From Oceanobacillus sp. FSL K6-2867 (lineage in GTDB: Bacteria; Bacillota; Bacilli; Bacillales; Amphibacillaceae): DNA of 64,000 nucleotides. The position numbers and the translations under genes are program-made. The notes beneath the pieces are model-generated. The model had not been told where the DNA came from. It saw only the letters and a program-made list of their open reading frames with translations, and made no database searches. Shown here one piece after another: positions 12,424 through 21,574 of the stretch. The DNA lies in contig NZ_CP150144.1 of the NCBI RefSeq assembly GCF_037963145.1, positions 310,001 to 374,000 of the forward strand, given 5' to 3'. How positions within the stretch are numbered: the stretch's first letter is position 1; each line of letters begins with the position of its first letter.

Positions 12424-12864
12424 ATGGAATTAACTGTATATTTAGCAGGACAAATTCATACAGACTGGCGTGATGAGGTACAGCAAAAAGCAAAAGAAAA
12501 AAATCTTCCATTAAAATTTGTTGCACCTCAAACTAACCATGATCGTTCGGACGATATTGGCGAGGATATTTTAGGAGAACAGCCTGGAAAATTGTATAAA
12601 GATGATGCAGCTTCCAGTGTAAATAACTTCCGCACTCAAGTATTAATGCAAAAATCAGATGTTGTGATTGCCTTATTTGGCGAGCAATATAAACAATGGA
12701 ACACCGCAATGGACGCAAGCGCTGCAATTGCAAAGAATAAACCAACTATTATTATCCGTCCAGAATCCTTAATTCATCCATTGAAAGAACTGTCCAATAA
12801 AGCGAATGTTACTGTAGAAACGGTTGACCAAGCATTAGAGGTATTGGCATATATTTATGAATAG
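12424..12864 (+). CDS. ytoQ: YtoQ family protein
   Basis: A 146-residue soluble protein recognised as the YtoQ family; its biochemical function is not established. The start MELTVYLAGQIHTDWR and the later DVVIALFGEQYKQWNTAMDASAAIA resemble a nucleoside 2-deoxyribosyltransferase-like Rossmann fold, which suggests a nucleotide or ADP-ribose ligand (inference). ATG 12424 follows GGAGGG at good spacing. It is a single gene ending before a repeat-like intergenic element and the bidirectional terminator at 13108. In B. subtilis it is found near ytoP, which is also close by here. Confidence 0.85.
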   Translation: MELTVYLAGQIHTDWRDEVQQKAKEKNLPLKFVAPQTNHDRSDDIGEDILGEQPGKLYKDDAASSVNNFRTQVLMQKSDVVIALFGEQYKQWNTAMDASAAIAKNKPTIIIRPESLIHPLKELSNKANVTVETVDQALEVLAYIYE

Positions 12865-12865
12865 G

Positions 12866-13106
12866 ATAACAAAAGTGGAAGCGTCCCGTTAGCGACTTAT
12901 GGATTAGACGGAGCCGATGTTGGTTTTCACCATATGGATATATAAGTACACTAAGCCTTTGGCAGAGCCAATCGACAAGTCTTCTTTATCAAGTCATGAG
13001 GTGAGGGAAGTCTCGCTAGGCGCTAGGCGCAGGAGCTGGATATGACCATTTAGGTAACTAAGTTATCCACAGCGTACAAATTTTATAGTTTCCTATGCTA
13101 CGAAAA
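12866..13106. repeat. Probable dispersed intergenic element with a DnaA box
   Basis: This untranslated stretch is more GC-rich and repetitive than its surroundings: gaagcgtcccgttagcgac at its start, then gctaggcgctaggcgcagg (internal GGCGCTAGGCGC repeat), then a perfect DnaA box TTATCCACA at 13063-13071. From memory it resembles intergenic repeats scattered in halotolerant Bacillaceae genomes, but only one copy is in this window, so repeat status is unproven. Confidence 0.4.
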
Positions 13107-13107
13107 A

Positions 13108-13141
13108 AACCGAAAGCAAGGAGTGCTCCTTGCTTTCGGTT
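13108..13141. terminator. Bidirectional terminator, ytoQ / DUF84 gene
   Basis: Arms AACCGAAAGCAAGGAG and CTCCTTGCTTTCGGTT pair perfectly over 16 bases. The hairpin is followed by ACTTTTT on the plus strand and by a T7 run on the minus strand. It overlaps the stop codon of the minus-strand gene ending at 13140. Confidence 0.9.
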
Positions 13142-13649
13142 ACTTTTTATCTCTCCAATATTCCCACTGACCACGTAGCAGCTTCACAACATGAGCGAAC
13201 ATTTCCTGTCGCGATACAAAATCATTTGTGAAGATTCCAATTGCACCTTCTTTGGTTCTCACTGCTTGCTTTTCTGCATAGCGATCCATTAGATCACCTA
13301 ATTCTGGACCATCACGCAGTCCAGCTTCAATCTCTTCCGGTAAAGCAATCCGTGCACCACTGGCTGTAAATATTTGACCCTCAGGCGTTACAAGCGCTCC
13401 CCAATTACATAAATATAATTGCTCGTTGACATACATGACTCCACCCTCTAGACCAATTCCAATTACTCCTTCTGCAGATTCTGCACATTGGGTTGCTCGA
13501 TTTACGGCTCCCATCATTGTTTCTTCATCTGAAAAAGGCTGTTCCGATACACCAGAGCTTGCCTTTAAGGCTGTTACCGAAGCATCAGGGAAAACCTCGG
13601 TCACTGCATTAATTTTCGTTGGATTTTTTGAACCAATTTTAATATTCAT
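13140..13649 (-). CDS. DUF84 family protein (probable inosine/xanthosine triphosphatase)
   Basis: A 169-residue protein of the DUF84/YjjX family, which hydrolyses non-canonical purine triphosphates (ITP, XTP) and so keeps deaminated nucleotides out of nucleic acids. Family marks are the start MNIKIGSKNPTKINAV, PFSDEETMMGAVNRA and GIGLEGGV with LYLCNWGAL. ATG 13649 follows GAGGTG. It begins 46 bases after the stop of the M42 peptidase gene on the same strand, so the two probably share a transcript ending at the 13108 hairpin. Activity on ITP/XTP is inferred from the family. Confidence 0.85.
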   Translation of the reverse strand: MNIKIGSKNPTKINAVTEVFPDASVTALKASSGVSEQPFSDEETMMGAVNRATQCAESAEGVIGIGLEGGVMYVNEQLYLCNWGALVTPEGQIFTASGARIALPEEIEAGLRDGPELGDLMDRYAEKQAVRTKEGAIGIFTNDFVSRQEMFAHVVKLLRGQWEYWRDKK

Positions 13650-13695
13650 TATTATTCACCTCGTGCTTGTATGTACAACAATCACGAAAACTCCT

Positions 13696-14760
13696 TTACG
13701 CCTTTCTTATTTCATCAAGCATATTTTGATCTGTCGTTTTAACTAGCTTCACTAACAATTCCTTCGCTGCTGCATAATCATCTACATGAATGATGGATGC
13801 AGAAGTATGAATGTAGCGAGAACAAATCCCAATAACCGCCGAGGGTACCCCATCCCCAGACAGATGTACACGTCCGGCATCAGTTCCACCTTGCGAAATG
13901 AAATATTGGTACGGGATGTTATTCGATTCTGCCGTATCAAGCACAAATTCACGAATGCCTCGATGTGTAATCATCGTCCGGTCAAAAATACGAAGCAATG
14001 CGCCTTTGCCTAATTGGCCAAATGCTTTTTTGTCACCTGAAGCATCATTTGCTGGGGAAGCATCGAGAGCATAATAAATATCTGGTCCAATCATATTCGC
14101 TGCTACCTGCGCTCCGCGTAACCCAACCTCTTCTTGTACAGTTGCACCTGAAAACAATTGGTTTGGCAATGTTTCATGTTGTAATTCCTTCATTAATTCA
14201 ATGGCAAGCCCACATCCGTAACGATTGTCCCAAGCTTTAGCAAGAATCTTTTTATTGTTTGCCATCGGTTCAAATGGTGTGACTGGTACGATGGAATCCC
14301 CTGGACGTACGCCAATCTTCTCTGCATCCTCTCGGTCATCTGCACCGATATCAATGAGCATATTTTTAATTTCCATCGGCTTTTTACGTTGTGCTTCCGT
14401 TAAAAGATGTGGCGGGATTGAACCGATCACACCAATTACAGGACCATTATCGGTCATTACTTGGACACGCTGTGCAAGCATTACTTGATTCCACCAGCCT
14501 CCAAGCGGCTGAAAACGAAGCATGCCATTGTCTGTAATTTGCGTCACCATAAAACCAACCTCATCCATATGCCCTGCAACCATAACGCGTGGCCCTTCCC
14601 CATGCTTTACCCCAAAAACACCACCTAGATTATCCTGGATAATTTCATCTGCATATTTTTCTAATTCTTTTTTCATAAACGAACGGACAAGATGCTCATT
14701 TCCCGGCGCACCTTGCAGCTCTGTGAGATTTTTAAATAGCTCAAGTGTTTCCTGTTTCAT
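13696..14760 (-). CDS. ytoP: M42 family metallo-aminopeptidase YtoP
   Basis: Cytoplasmic dinuclear-metal aminopeptidase (M42; FrvX/glutamyl aminopeptidase-like), likely acting on small peptides. The 354-residue product shows the metal and catalytic set in order: AGHMDEVGF (His and Asp), [11 protein letters not shown] (bridging Asp), [13 protein letters not shown] (catalytic Glu and metal Glu), [10 protein letters not shown] (Asp), [12 protein letters not shown] (His). The reading frame extends five codons further upstream, but that ATG lies inside the ribosome-binding site; ATG 14760 is preceded by GGAGGG at the right distance. Promoter-proximal to the DUF84 gene. Confidence 0.92.
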   Translation of the reverse strand: MKQETLELFKNLTELQGAPGNEHLVRSFMKKELEKYADEIIQDNLGGVFGVKHGEGPRVMVAGHMDEVGFMVTQITDNGMLRFQPLGGWWNQVMLAQRVQVMTDNGPVIGVIGSIPPHLLTEAQRKKPMEIKNMLIDIGADDREDAEKIGVRPGDSIVPVTPFEPMANNKKILAKAWDNRYGCGLAIELMKELQHETLPNQLFSGATVQEEVGLRGAQVAANMIGPDIYYALDASPANDASGDKKAFGQLGKGALLRIFDRTMITHRGIREFVLDTAESNNIPYQYFISQGGTDAGRVHLSGDGVPSAVIGICSRYIHTSASIIHVDDYAAAKELLVKLVKTTDQNMLDEIRKA

Positions 14761-14969
14761 CTTAATTCCCTCCAAATAGGTATAAACGATTTTTAACCAT
14801 CTAATTATATTATCCTATTTCAGTATAACTGAAACCGTCGAAAACTTTCCACTTATCACGCAGTATCGTTTTCATTTTATTCGATAATCCTGTATACTTG
14901 CACTTATATAGAGGTGTTCAACACGCACTTCATAAATAGTCCAATAATCTTTTTCAAGAGGTGAACGTA

Positions 14970-15284
14970 TTGAGCAGAAAAAAAGCAATCCTTGCCGCAG
15001 CAATCGGTTTTGCAGTTGGATATCTGGCAAGAGAACAAATTAATCAGTATCAAAAAATTACTCCAGAAAAAGCCTTAAATCATGCAAAGGAAATGTTTAA
15101 ACGAAAAGGTCCGATTAGTGGATCATGGATTTATATGAAGCCGGAGGAAGTTGAGCGAAACGGCTTACTTTACAATGCTTATCGTGGCGGAATCACACGT
15201 ACAATCGATGATGAAAATATACAGTATGAATTCTATGTTGATGTAGAAACTGGTGGAGTTATAGACACGAAACAAACTATGTAA
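14970..15284 (+). CDS. Small PepSY-like protein (YtzB-like)
   Basis: A 104-residue protein with a hydrophobic N-terminal segment (AILAAAIGFAVGYLA, about 5-19) followed by a PepSY-like domain (ITPEKALNHAKEMF through QYEFYVDVETGGVIDT). Such domains are thought to bind or inhibit peptidases. The frame is open from GTG 14961, but that GTG is part of the AAGAGGTG ribosome-binding site, so TTG 14970 is the likely start. It is divergent from ytoP, and length and position match B. subtilis ytzB beside ytoP. The N-terminal segment may be an uncleaved membrane anchor. Confidence 0.75.
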   Translation: MSRKKAILAAAIGFAVGYLAREQINQYQKITPEKALNHAKEMFKRKGPISGSWIYMKPEEVERNGLLYNAYRGGITRTIDDENIQYEFYVDVETGGVIDTKQTM

Positions 15285-15286
15285 GA

Positions 15287-15334
15287 TAAAAGCTACTTTA
15301 GAAGTGCTAATACTTTTAAGGTAGCTTTTATTGT
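15287..15334 (+). terminator. Terminator after the ytzB-like gene
   Basis: Arms AAAAGCTAC and GTAGCTTTT, extended by imperfect pairing inward, follow the stop codon within a few bases and end in a short T tract. Confidence 0.65.
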
Positions 15335-15665
15335 CTGATTCCTAAATATTTTTATACCATGTATGTTTAGTTTTGACTCCTCTCTATAATAGTAATGAAA
15401 CGAATAACATTCTCTCCCTTCTACACAAGCCAATTAACAAACCCCTATCTCTAATATGCAGCTTCGTTCTCTCCTTCCTCTTATATCATACTGTTGTTAA
15501 AAAACTCAAACTGGCAAACGTTATCATTAATTCACGCTAAATTTTTGTAAAATTGCGGTCAATTATCTATACAAACAAATGAACTTATCGTATAATAAAA
15601 ATCAATTGATATAATATTATGTCAATTCGACACTAATCTCATTTTTTAGACAGGAGGCCTTGTGT
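15335..15665. other. Intergenic region with possible cre site (330 bp)
   Basis: AT-rich leader of the small gene at 15666. It contains a cre-like sequence TGGCAAACGTTATCA at 15512-15526 (12 of 14 core positions) and a TATAAT about 55 bases before the gene without a clear -35. No ORF is supported. Confidence 0.35.
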
Positions 15666-15800
15666 ATGATTCAAGTTAATCTAACCGTTGACTATGACGG
15701 GAAGCTCTACAACACGAATGTTATTACGACAAGTGATACGACTGATGAAGAAATTTTGGAAATCGCAATTTCACAAATTGAACAGCAATGGAAAGAATAA
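15666..15800 (+). CDS. Small BA3454-type stress response protein
   Basis: A 44-residue ORF (MIQVNLTVDYDGKLYNTNVI, then TTSDTTDEEILEIAISQIEQQW and a short tail). ATG 15666 is preceded by CAGGAGG. The pattern of a short beta-strand pair followed by an acidic helix ending in QQW matches the small proteins annotated as BA3454-family stress response proteins in Bacillus. I know of no defined activity. It is a single gene followed at once by a hairpin with six Ts. Confidence 0.7.
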   Translation: MIQVNLTVDYDGKLYNTNVITTSDTTDEEILEIAISQIEQQWKE

Positions 15801-15803
15801 AAC

Positions 15804-15834
15804 GTAGGCGTCATAAAATGGCACCTGCTTTTTT
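15804..15834 (+). terminator. Terminator after the BA3454-type gene
   Basis: A GTAGG/CCTGC stem begins three bases after the stop codon and is followed by TTTTTT. Confidence 0.6.
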
Positions 15835-15893
15835 AATACCTCTGAATACTCTTGCCACTTTTATTATAGGCATAGTATTGTCTTCTCATGCTT

Positions 15894-15935
15894 CCAGCAA
15901 ACGTAACTGCCTTTTAAAAGAACTGCGTTTGCTGG
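15894..15935. other. Strong hairpin in the 390-bp gap before the symporter unit
   Basis: Arms CCAGCAAACG and CGTTTGCTGG pair perfectly over ten bases around a 22-base loop. It lies between the first terminator (15834) and the gene at 16194 and lacks a T tract, so it may be a processing or regulatory hairpin. The rest of 15835-16193 shows nothing else I can support. Confidence 0.5.
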
Positions 15936-16193
15936 TTATTCCCCTTCCATATCAAATTCCTGAAAATTTGCAAATAAATATAGCAAAAATTAAAACCATT
16001 TGCTATGATATTGCTTATACATTGCAATTTAAAAATGATGAGCATGGAAAACTATTTTATGATCATGCATTTGACCTAATGTGAATATTTTCACATCTTT
16101 ACGCATGTCGTAATAATTACAAATTGCAGTTTACGAATGACATCAAAAAGAAGATACAAAATAGGTATATTACATATTTAATGGAGGTATTTG

Positions 16194-16379
16194 ATGAAAA
16201 AGAATGAATTGACATGGGCATTGCTTATTTTGTTTATTATCTTACTAGCATTTATCCTTCCTTATACTTTACTCACAAATGTTACAAAATGGTATGGAAG
16301 CTTCTTGATATGGTTAGTTTTAGCATTTATTACAATTATCATCAATTATTTCTTGACAAAGAATTGGGGTAAAAAATAA
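16194..16379 (+). CDS. Small membrane protein paired with sodium:solute symporter (YhjC-like)
   Basis: A 61-residue protein with two transmembrane helices (about 7-29 and 36-55) and a basic C-terminus (KNWGKK). TTG 16191 is in frame, but ATG 16194 lies five bases after GGAGGT and is preferred. The stop overlaps the start of the next gene (TAATG), so translation is coupled. Small two-helix partners encoded before SSS transporters are known in Bacillus (YhjC before YhjB) and in pairs like PanF/YhdT. Its role as accessory subunit is inferred from position. Confidence 0.75.
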   Translation: MKKNELTWALLILFIILLAFILPYTLLTNVTKWYGSFLIWLVLAFITIIINYFLTKNWGKK

Positions 16380-17848
16380 TGACAACTTCTCTTGTTTGGT
16401 GGACTATTTCAATTTATGTTTTACTTGCACTCGTAATTGCAATCTTATCAAGAACAGGCAAACAGCATAACATGGAGAGCTATTTCCTTGGCGACCGAAA
16501 GATGGGCGGATTCGTATCAGCACTTAGCTACAGTGCTACCACATACAGTGCATTTATGCTCGTTGGATTAGCCGGACTAACCTATAATGGCGGTGTCGGA
16601 GCGCTCGGTTTTGAATTAATTTACTTGATGGGCGTCTCATTAGTCGCCTTCTTTGGTCCAAGGTTTTGGGTTGTTGGGAAAAAATATGGCTATGTGACAC
16701 CAGCAGAGATGCTTGGTGATCGTTATGACAATAAATACGTTGCAATCGTTGTTGCGGTTACAAACTGTTTGTTTCTTATACCATACAGCGCTGTACAGCT
16801 TTCTGGCGTAGGTTACTTGCTGCAGGGTGTTACAAATAACGCGTTCCCTTATACAACTGGTGTTCTAATAGCGACGCTCCTGGCACTTCTTTTCACTTAT
16901 ATTGCCGGAATACGTTCTGTAGCATGGACGGATTCACTACAAGCATTGTTTATGATTATAGGCTCTACAGTTGTTGTCCTAATCCTCATTAATGGATTGG
17001 GTGGGTTTAGCACATTTTTCGAAAAAATTGAAGCAGTTCAGCCTGAACTGTTAACGGTCCCAGGTAATGGATTCTTTAGTTTTCTTACATTTTTAGGTCT
17101 AACAATACCTTGGTTTTTCTTTAGTCTTTCAAATCCGCAGGTGAGCCAGCGACTGTTTATGCCATCCTCTTTAAAAAGCTTAAAAAACATGCTGATGGGC
17201 TTTCTTGTATTTGGTTTTATTTATACGATTGTTGCAATTATCTGGGGATATTCTGCAGCTATTATGTTTCCTAATTTAGAAAACGCAGATCTTGCAACAC
17301 CTTTAGTGCTTTCATCGGACTTAGTACCGCCTATCCTTGGAGTTATCGTAATGGTCGGAATTATGGCAGCGGCTATTTCAACTATTGATTCAATCTTATT
17401 AACGTTATCTTCCCTTTTTGCTAAGGATGTATATGGAAATATTAAACAGAATGCGAGTGACAAATTACAGCTTCGAGTTGGAAAAATTGTTATTCCTATT
17501 ATCGCTGTACTTGCATATTTGTTCGCGGAAATGGAACTGAATTTGATAGCAGTTCTATCTGTAGCTTCTTCTGCTGGATTAATCGTAGCTGTACCAGCAA
17601 TCATTGGAACCTTCTTTTGGAAAAAAGGAAGTGCTGCGGGTGTCTTATCCAGTGTAATAATTGCAGGGATTATCGTTATTCTGCTCGAATTTTTCCAATT
17701 GAAACCATTTGGACTTGCTTCCGGACTTTGGGGGATTGGAATTTCCACAATTGTTTTTGTTGGGGTTAGTTTTCTTACAAAAGCACCTGAAGCAAAAGCA
17801 ACTGAATTTCTTTCCTATATTCGCCAGGCATTAAAAAAAGAAAATTAA
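16379..17848 (+). CDS. Sodium:solute symporter (SSS family, YhjB-like)
   Basis: A 489-residue integral membrane transporter with about 13 helices. SSS signatures are SYFLGDRKMGGFVSALSYSATTYSAFM near the N-terminus and GLTIPWFFFSLSNPQVSQRL in the middle. It should import an organic solute with Na+. The substrate is not readable; closest families include pantothenate-type (PanF) and uncharacterised YhjB/YodF permeases. Its start overlaps the stop of the small membrane protein gene by one base, and a terminator follows. Confidence 0.88.
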   Translation: MTTSLVWWTISIYVLLALVIAILSRTGKQHNMESYFLGDRKMGGFVSALSYSATTYSAFMLVGLAGLTYNGGVGALGFELIYLMGVSLVAFFGPRFWVVGKKYGYVTPAEMLGDRYDNKYVAIVVAVTNCLFLIPYSAVQLSGVGYLLQGVTNNAFPYTTGVLIATLLALLFTYIAGIRSVAWTDSLQALFMIIGSTVVVLILINGLGGFSTFFEKIEAVQPELLTVPGNGFFSFLTFLGLTIPWFFFSLSNPQVSQRLFMPSSLKSLKNMLMGFLVFGFIYTIVAIIWGYSAAIMFPNLENADLATPLVLSSDLVPPILGVIVMVGIMAAAISTIDSILLTLSSLFAKDVYGNIKQNASDKLQLRVGKIVIPIIAVLAYLFAEMELNLIAVLSVASSAGLIVAVPAIIGTFFWKKGSAAGVLSSVIIAGIIVILLEFFQLKPFGLASGLWGIGISTIVFVGVSFLTKAPEAKATEFLSYIRQALKKEN

Positions 17849-17855
17849 ACACATT

Positions 17856-17886
17856 GATCTCTTCTTATTTGAAGGGATCTTTTTTA
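17856..17886 (+). terminator. Terminator after the SSS symporter
   Basis: Stem GATCTCTTC / GAAGGGATC (one G-T pair) followed by TTTTTT. Confidence 0.8.
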
Positions 17887-17978
17887 TGAAACAAATTGTT
17901 TATTTTCCAATGAATGACATGTTTAAAAATGGGATAACCTATAGAAAGTATGTTTATTAAAGAGAGGAAGCGGATTCT

Positions 17979-18434
17979 ATGAAATATATCGGACCGTTAA
18001 TCATTAAGTTTATTTTAACAACTGTCATTGTAAGCATTGTGCTCGGACTCTTTTTTAATGTGTCTTTTGCAGGAGTTGTCACGACAAGCGTGCTTCTTAC
18101 TGGCCTTGCTTTTCTTGGTGATGTGCTGGTTTTACCTCTGATTGAAAAAAGCACGGCATTAATAGGTGATTTTTTTCTTGCATGGGTAGTTGTGCTTTTT
18201 ATTGGAAATATGCTCTTTAACGCAGCTGTTCCAATTGGATCAGCATCATTTACTACGGCTGCAGCTGTCATTGCTGGAGAAGTATTTTTTCACCGATATA
18301 TGAGAAGAGAAGTGCTAAGAAATGTTAAAAACTCCCAGAATAAGGTAGTTTACCTGCCAAAGCGCTATTTTCAAACGGAGTTCAGTTCCGAATTGGACAA
18401 ACCAGACGACCCAACAAATCATGATAAAAAATAA
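17979..18434 (+). CDS. yndM: YndM family (DUF2512) membrane protein
   Basis: A 151-residue protein with four transmembrane helices in the first 105 residues (KFILTTVIVSIVLGLFF, VVTTSVLLTGLAFLGDVLVL, GDFFLAWVVVLFIGNML and an alanine-rich fourth helix), then a polar tail. This architecture and YIGPLIIKF at the N-terminus match the DUF2512/YndM family of Bacillus, which has no defined function and has been linked to sporulating bacteria. ATG 17979 has GAGAGGAAG upstream. It stands alone between two terminators. Confidence 0.8.
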   Translation: MKYIGPLIIKFILTTVIVSIVLGLFFNVSFAGVVTTSVLLTGLAFLGDVLVLPLIEKSTALIGDFFLAWVVVLFIGNMLFNAAVPIGSASFTTAAAVIAGEVFFHRYMRREVLRNVKNSQNKVVYLPKRYFQTEFSSELDKPDDPTNHDKK

Positions 18435-18545
18435 TATTTTTTATTTTCAAGTGTATTTTTCTAAAATTGGTACACACTAGGGATTGTAAAAGCTGCTCTT
18501 TGCTGTAAAGATTCGTTTTTACAAACAAAATCTAGGAGGAATATC

Positions 18546-18719
18546 ATGAATAACAGACAGAATGACCGCAACAGAAACAACAATAACGACAATAATAACA
18601 ATAACCAGGAAGTTAATAACGTTGAGTTTGCTAACGAGTTTCTTGAAGATCTAGATAATAATAATGATAACAAAAACAATAATAAGAACCGTAACAAAAA
18701 CCATAACAACGATCGTTAA
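18546..18719 (+). CDS. Asparagine-rich 57-residue protein
   Basis: Small ORF with an excellent AGGAGGA site five bases before ATG 18546 and a terminator directly after its stop. About half of the residues are Asn, in runs on both sides of a short non-repetitive core (VEFANEFLEDLD, about 26-37). The rest is mostly Asp, Lys, Arg and Gln, with no hydrophobic segment, so the ends should be disordered. I do not recognise the family. The composition and EFANEF core loosely recall gamma-type spore proteins (EFASET), so a spore protein is a guess. Confidence 0.7.
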   Translation: MNNRQNDRNRNNNNDNNNNNQEVNNVEFANEFLEDLDNNNDNKNNNKNRNKNHNNDR

Positions 18720-18723
18720 TTTA

Positions 18724-18759
18724 GAAAACCTGTCTTGTGATTTGAGACAGGTTTTCTTT
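18724..18759 (+). terminator. Terminator after the Asn-rich gene
   Basis: GAAAACCTGTCT / AGACAGGTTTTC stem of 12 bases followed by TTTC. It also lies downstream of the convergent gene at 18822-19010. Confidence 0.85.
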
Positions 18760-18821
18760 CATATTCTCATATCTAAATTCCTGCAGTATTAAAAGATTCC
18801 AGTCCTCTATATCTGAATTCT

Positions 18822-19010
18822 TTAGCGAAGAGTTAATAACAATTGTTCGTGTGCAAGCTTCGCCGATTGTGCATCTATTATCAGTTTTGATCTTGTTTCC
18901 GGATCTTCTGATTTTTGTGCAAGCACTTCTAATTGATGGGCAATTTTTTTATGTTCACCTATCAAATAGTGTAAGTTCTCTAATTCCGTATGTGTTAAAT
19001 AATGATTCAT
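18822..19010 (-). CDS. Short spore-coat-F-like helical protein
   Basis: A 62-residue, all-helical protein starting MNHYLTHTELENLHYLIGEH. The pattern LT.HEL.NL..LI..H....K plus a second helix resembles the N-terminal ferritin-like segment of CotF/YraF-type coat proteins; here only that segment exists. ATG 19010 follows AAAGGAAC at acceptable spacing. Convergent with the Asn-rich gene, sharing its terminator region. A coat or spore role is inferred from this weak resemblance. Confidence 0.6.
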   Translation of the reverse strand: MNHYLTHTELENLHYLIGEHKKIAHQLEVLAQKSEDPETRSKLIIDAQSAKLAHEQLLLTLR

Positions 19011-19252
19011 AGCGTAAGTTCCTTTCTTTATGGTATTTCATTAGTCTTTCCTTGTGCGTGTTAATTGATACGAGTGATTCCCAGAAGTTCCTTCACGGAT
19101 AGTGTATGGAGATGCGTGGTTGTCTCATTACGCTTATTTTGGGAAGATAATATACGTTAGAAGATAAATTGGAAAATGAAAAATCAATCCACTTCTATAT
19201 AAGGGATTGATCAGAACTGAAAAGATTAATATCTTTTTTATTATAATAAAGC
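19011..19252. other. Intergenic region with a small hairpin
   Basis: No ORF. ATCAATCC / GGATTGAT can pair at 19183-19211 without a T tract. It holds the upstream region of the coat-like gene. Confidence 0.4.
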
Positions 19253-19313
19253 AAGAGACTGAGACAAAAGTATTTTTATACAAAAACACTTTAATTATGT
19301 CTCAGTCTCTTTT
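19253..19313. terminator. Large hairpin downstream of the chemoreceptor gene
   Basis: Arms AAGAGACTGAGACA and TGTCTCAGTCTCTTtt are complementary around a 31-base AT-rich loop and end in TTTTAT. It lies 63 bases past the stop of the minus-strand receptor gene. GAGACTGAGACA hairpins of this sort are often repeated in Firmicute genomes; only one copy is visible here. Confidence 0.65.
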
Positions 19314-19375
19314 ATATTATTATTCATGTCTATTGTGCAGTTGTGAATTGAAAATCAATCACTTCAGTCACGAAA

Positions 19376-21358
19376 CTATAATTTAAATTTCTGTACAAGT
19401 TCATTTAATTCCTCAGCTAGCTTAGCAAGCTGTGATGAACCTGCTGCAATTTCATCCATCGAGCTGCTTGACTGCTCCGAGGTTGCTGCAGCTTCTTCAA
19501 CTCCTGCAGCTGCTTCTTCTGAAACGGACGCAATTTCTTCGATTGAAGCATTCATTTCCTGACTGCTTGCCACTATTAAAGATAAGCTTTCTGCTGTTGC
19601 CTGAATATTTCCAGCCATATCTGTTACAAAAGCACTAATTTTATGGAAGGTCTCCCCTGTTGATTTAATTTGTGCCGTTCCAGCTTCAACCTCTTTATAT
19701 CCCATTGTTAACGCTTTTGCAACATTGCTTGATTCGCTTTGAATGTTTGCTGCAAACCCTGTTATATCGGATACGGATTCTGACACTTGTACCGCCAGCT
19801 TTCTTACTTCATCAGCTACAACCGCAAACCCTTTTCCTGACTCTCCTGCTCTTGCTGCTTCAATTGCAGCATTGAGTGCAAGTAAATTTGTCTGATTGGC
19901 AATATCCTGAACCACTTCAACAAGCTTAGTGATTTCTTGTGATGCCTTATCTAATATTGCCATTTTTGTCGTGGCTTCTTGCACGATTGCATCAATTTTC
20001 ATCATTTGAGAGTCGGAAGATGCCATCAATTGTTTGCCTTCCTCTGTCATATTTATTATATCGAGGGAAACAGCTCGAATTTGTTCTCCTTGTTGATTCG
20101 TTTCTTGAATACTGGAAGCAAAGCTGGCCATTGCACCTGCAATTTCACTTGCGCTATTTGCCTGTTTTTCAGTGCCTCCAGCCATCTCCTGCATCGTCAT
20201 TGCAATTTGCTCTGATCCAGTTCTTACCTCAATTGATGATTGTGTCATTTCTTCACTTTTAGCTGAAACACTTTCAGATGCTTCTGCCACCTTGGATAAA
20301 GTATCATGCAAATTGTTACGCATGATTTGCATTGCACGAGTTAATTGTCCAACTTCATCTTTTTGCTGATTATCTTTAATCGCTATTCGTAAATTCCCCT
20401 TCGATAGCTCTAGCATAAGCTCTGATATCGTGCGTATCGGATTCGCAATCGTTTTGCTGAAGCGTATTGATACAAATAAAGCGATAATAATAAAGCCGAT
20501 AACCATAATTACACTAATCCAGAAAAGCTGACTGTTTGTTGCACCAATTGCAGATATGTCTTGTCCGATGCCAATGACACCAATTATTTCATTTCCTATT
20601 GGACTTAGCATTGGTAAATAGGTATCCAAAGTCTCCTCATCATGGTGTGAAACCTTTTCGCCATTCATGACATTAGCTAAAATAGAAGCATCGTTCATCG
20701 TTTTTTCAATATTTTCTTCTTCAGAGGATACCACAATTGTACCTTCCGTATTGTACAAATTGATGGTAACGCCCTTCAATTTTTCTTGTAATGCTTCTAA
20801 AAAATGATCATCTACACCCATCTGCAGCGTTCCAATAACCTCTTGTTCGTAATAAATTGGTGCAAAGGCTCTTACAGAAAGACCGGATCTTCCGAATTCA
20901 AATCCAGATATCGACTGACCATCTAATGCATATTGAATTGCTTCCATATTACTTTTGTCGTCCCCATACTGGGTTGTATCATGGCCACGGAGAAAAACAA
21001 TTCCATCTGTATCACCATACTCAATTTTGTCAATTCCATGCTCTGAAAATAGTCGTGAATAGATTCCATTCACAAGATTTAGTAACGTCTCACGATCCCG
21101 CTGATTATAAGCTTGCACGAATGCCAAGTCTTGTGAATAAATTTCTGTTATATTTTGTAGCTCTTCTGCAACGTTATCAAATTCCGATTGAATAATATGC
21201 TCCATCGTCTGCTGCTGGTCTTCTATCAAGTTATTAAACCCACTGTTCGTTGTTATCCAGATAGCCGTTATGGTAATCCATACCGGTACAATCGTTAATA
21301 ACAGAAATATGGTTAATAGCTTCTTTTTTAAACTGTCCATTCTTAATATCTTTCTCAT
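19376..21358 (-). CDS. Methyl-accepting chemotaxis protein with Cache sensor
   Basis: A 660-residue transmembrane chemoreceptor. A first helix (about 15-36) is followed by an extracellular Cache-type sensor (about 40-275; [33 protein letters not shown]), a second helix (about 280-302), a HAMP domain (about 303-356; [19 protein letters not shown]) and a long signalling coiled coil. The conserved hairpin tip is intact: [20 protein letters not shown] with [15 protein letters not shown]. It should relay ligand binding to CheA/CheW. The ligand is unknown. ATG 21358 has GAGAGGG upstream; a second ATG six codons in is possible. Monocistronic. Confidence 0.92.
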   Translation of the reverse strand: MRKILRMDSLKKKLLTIFLLLTIVPVWITITAIWITTNSGFNNLIEDQQQTMEHIIQSEFDNVAEELQNITEIYSQDLAFVQAYNQRDRETLLNLVNGIYSRLFSEHGIDKIEYGDTDGIVFLRGHDTTQYGDDKSNMEAIQYALDGQSISGFEFGRSGLSVRAFAPIYYEQEVIGTLQMGVDDHFLEALQEKLKGVTINLYNTEGTIVVSSEEENIEKTMNDASILANVMNGEKVSHHDEETLDTYLPMLSPIGNEIIGVIGIGQDISAIGATNSQLFWISVIMVIGFIIIALFVSIRFSKTIANPIRTISELMLELSKGNLRIAIKDNQQKDEVGQLTRAMQIMRNNLHDTLSKVAEASESVSAKSEEMTQSSIEVRTGSEQIAMTMQEMAGGTEKQANSASEIAGAMASFASSIQETNQQGEQIRAVSLDIINMTEEGKQLMASSDSQMMKIDAIVQEATTKMAILDKASQEITKLVEVVQDIANQTNLLALNAAIEAARAGESGKGFAVVADEVRKLAVQVSESVSDITGFAANIQSESSNVAKALTMGYKEVEAGTAQIKSTGETFHKISAFVTDMAGNIQATAESLSLIVASSQEMNASIEEIASVSEEAAAGVEEAAATSEQSSSSMDEIAAGSSQLAKLAEELNELVQKFKL

Positions 21359-21494
21359 TCAATGCCCTCTCGCCTTCAATAAAAATATTGTACCCATTAT
21401 AGTATCGGTAATCATTCCGAAAACTGAAGTTGAATAATGTATTTTTTTCATTTCGAGTGACAATGGAGAAAATTTTTATAAAAGCTTTATTATA

Positions 21495-21539
21495 CAAAAA
21501 AAGACGATGACCTATTTATTTTTGGTCACCATCTTTTAT
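21495..21539 (-). terminator. Terminator after the FUSC-type gene
   Basis: AAAAAGACGATGACC and GGTCACCATCTTTT pair with two mismatches; on the minus strand the hairpin runs into a T-rich tract. Confidence 0.55.
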
Positions 21540-21574
21540 AATTCCATTTTTATTTTTTCATTTACCAATAAGGC

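Noticed and set aside
15788..16084. Plus-strand 98-codon ORF after the BA3454-type gene
   Set aside because: No ribosome-binding site, overlaps the preceding stop, and contains a terminator and a second perfect hairpin; probably chance.
18461..18709. Minus-strand ORF coding for a Leu-rich protein
   Set aside because: Antisense reading of the Asn-rich gene (AAC/AAT read backwards gives Leu-type codons); no ribosome-binding site.
21234..21497. Minus-strand ORF over the chemoreceptor start
   Set aside because: Different frame of the receptor gene and its promoter, no family resemblance.
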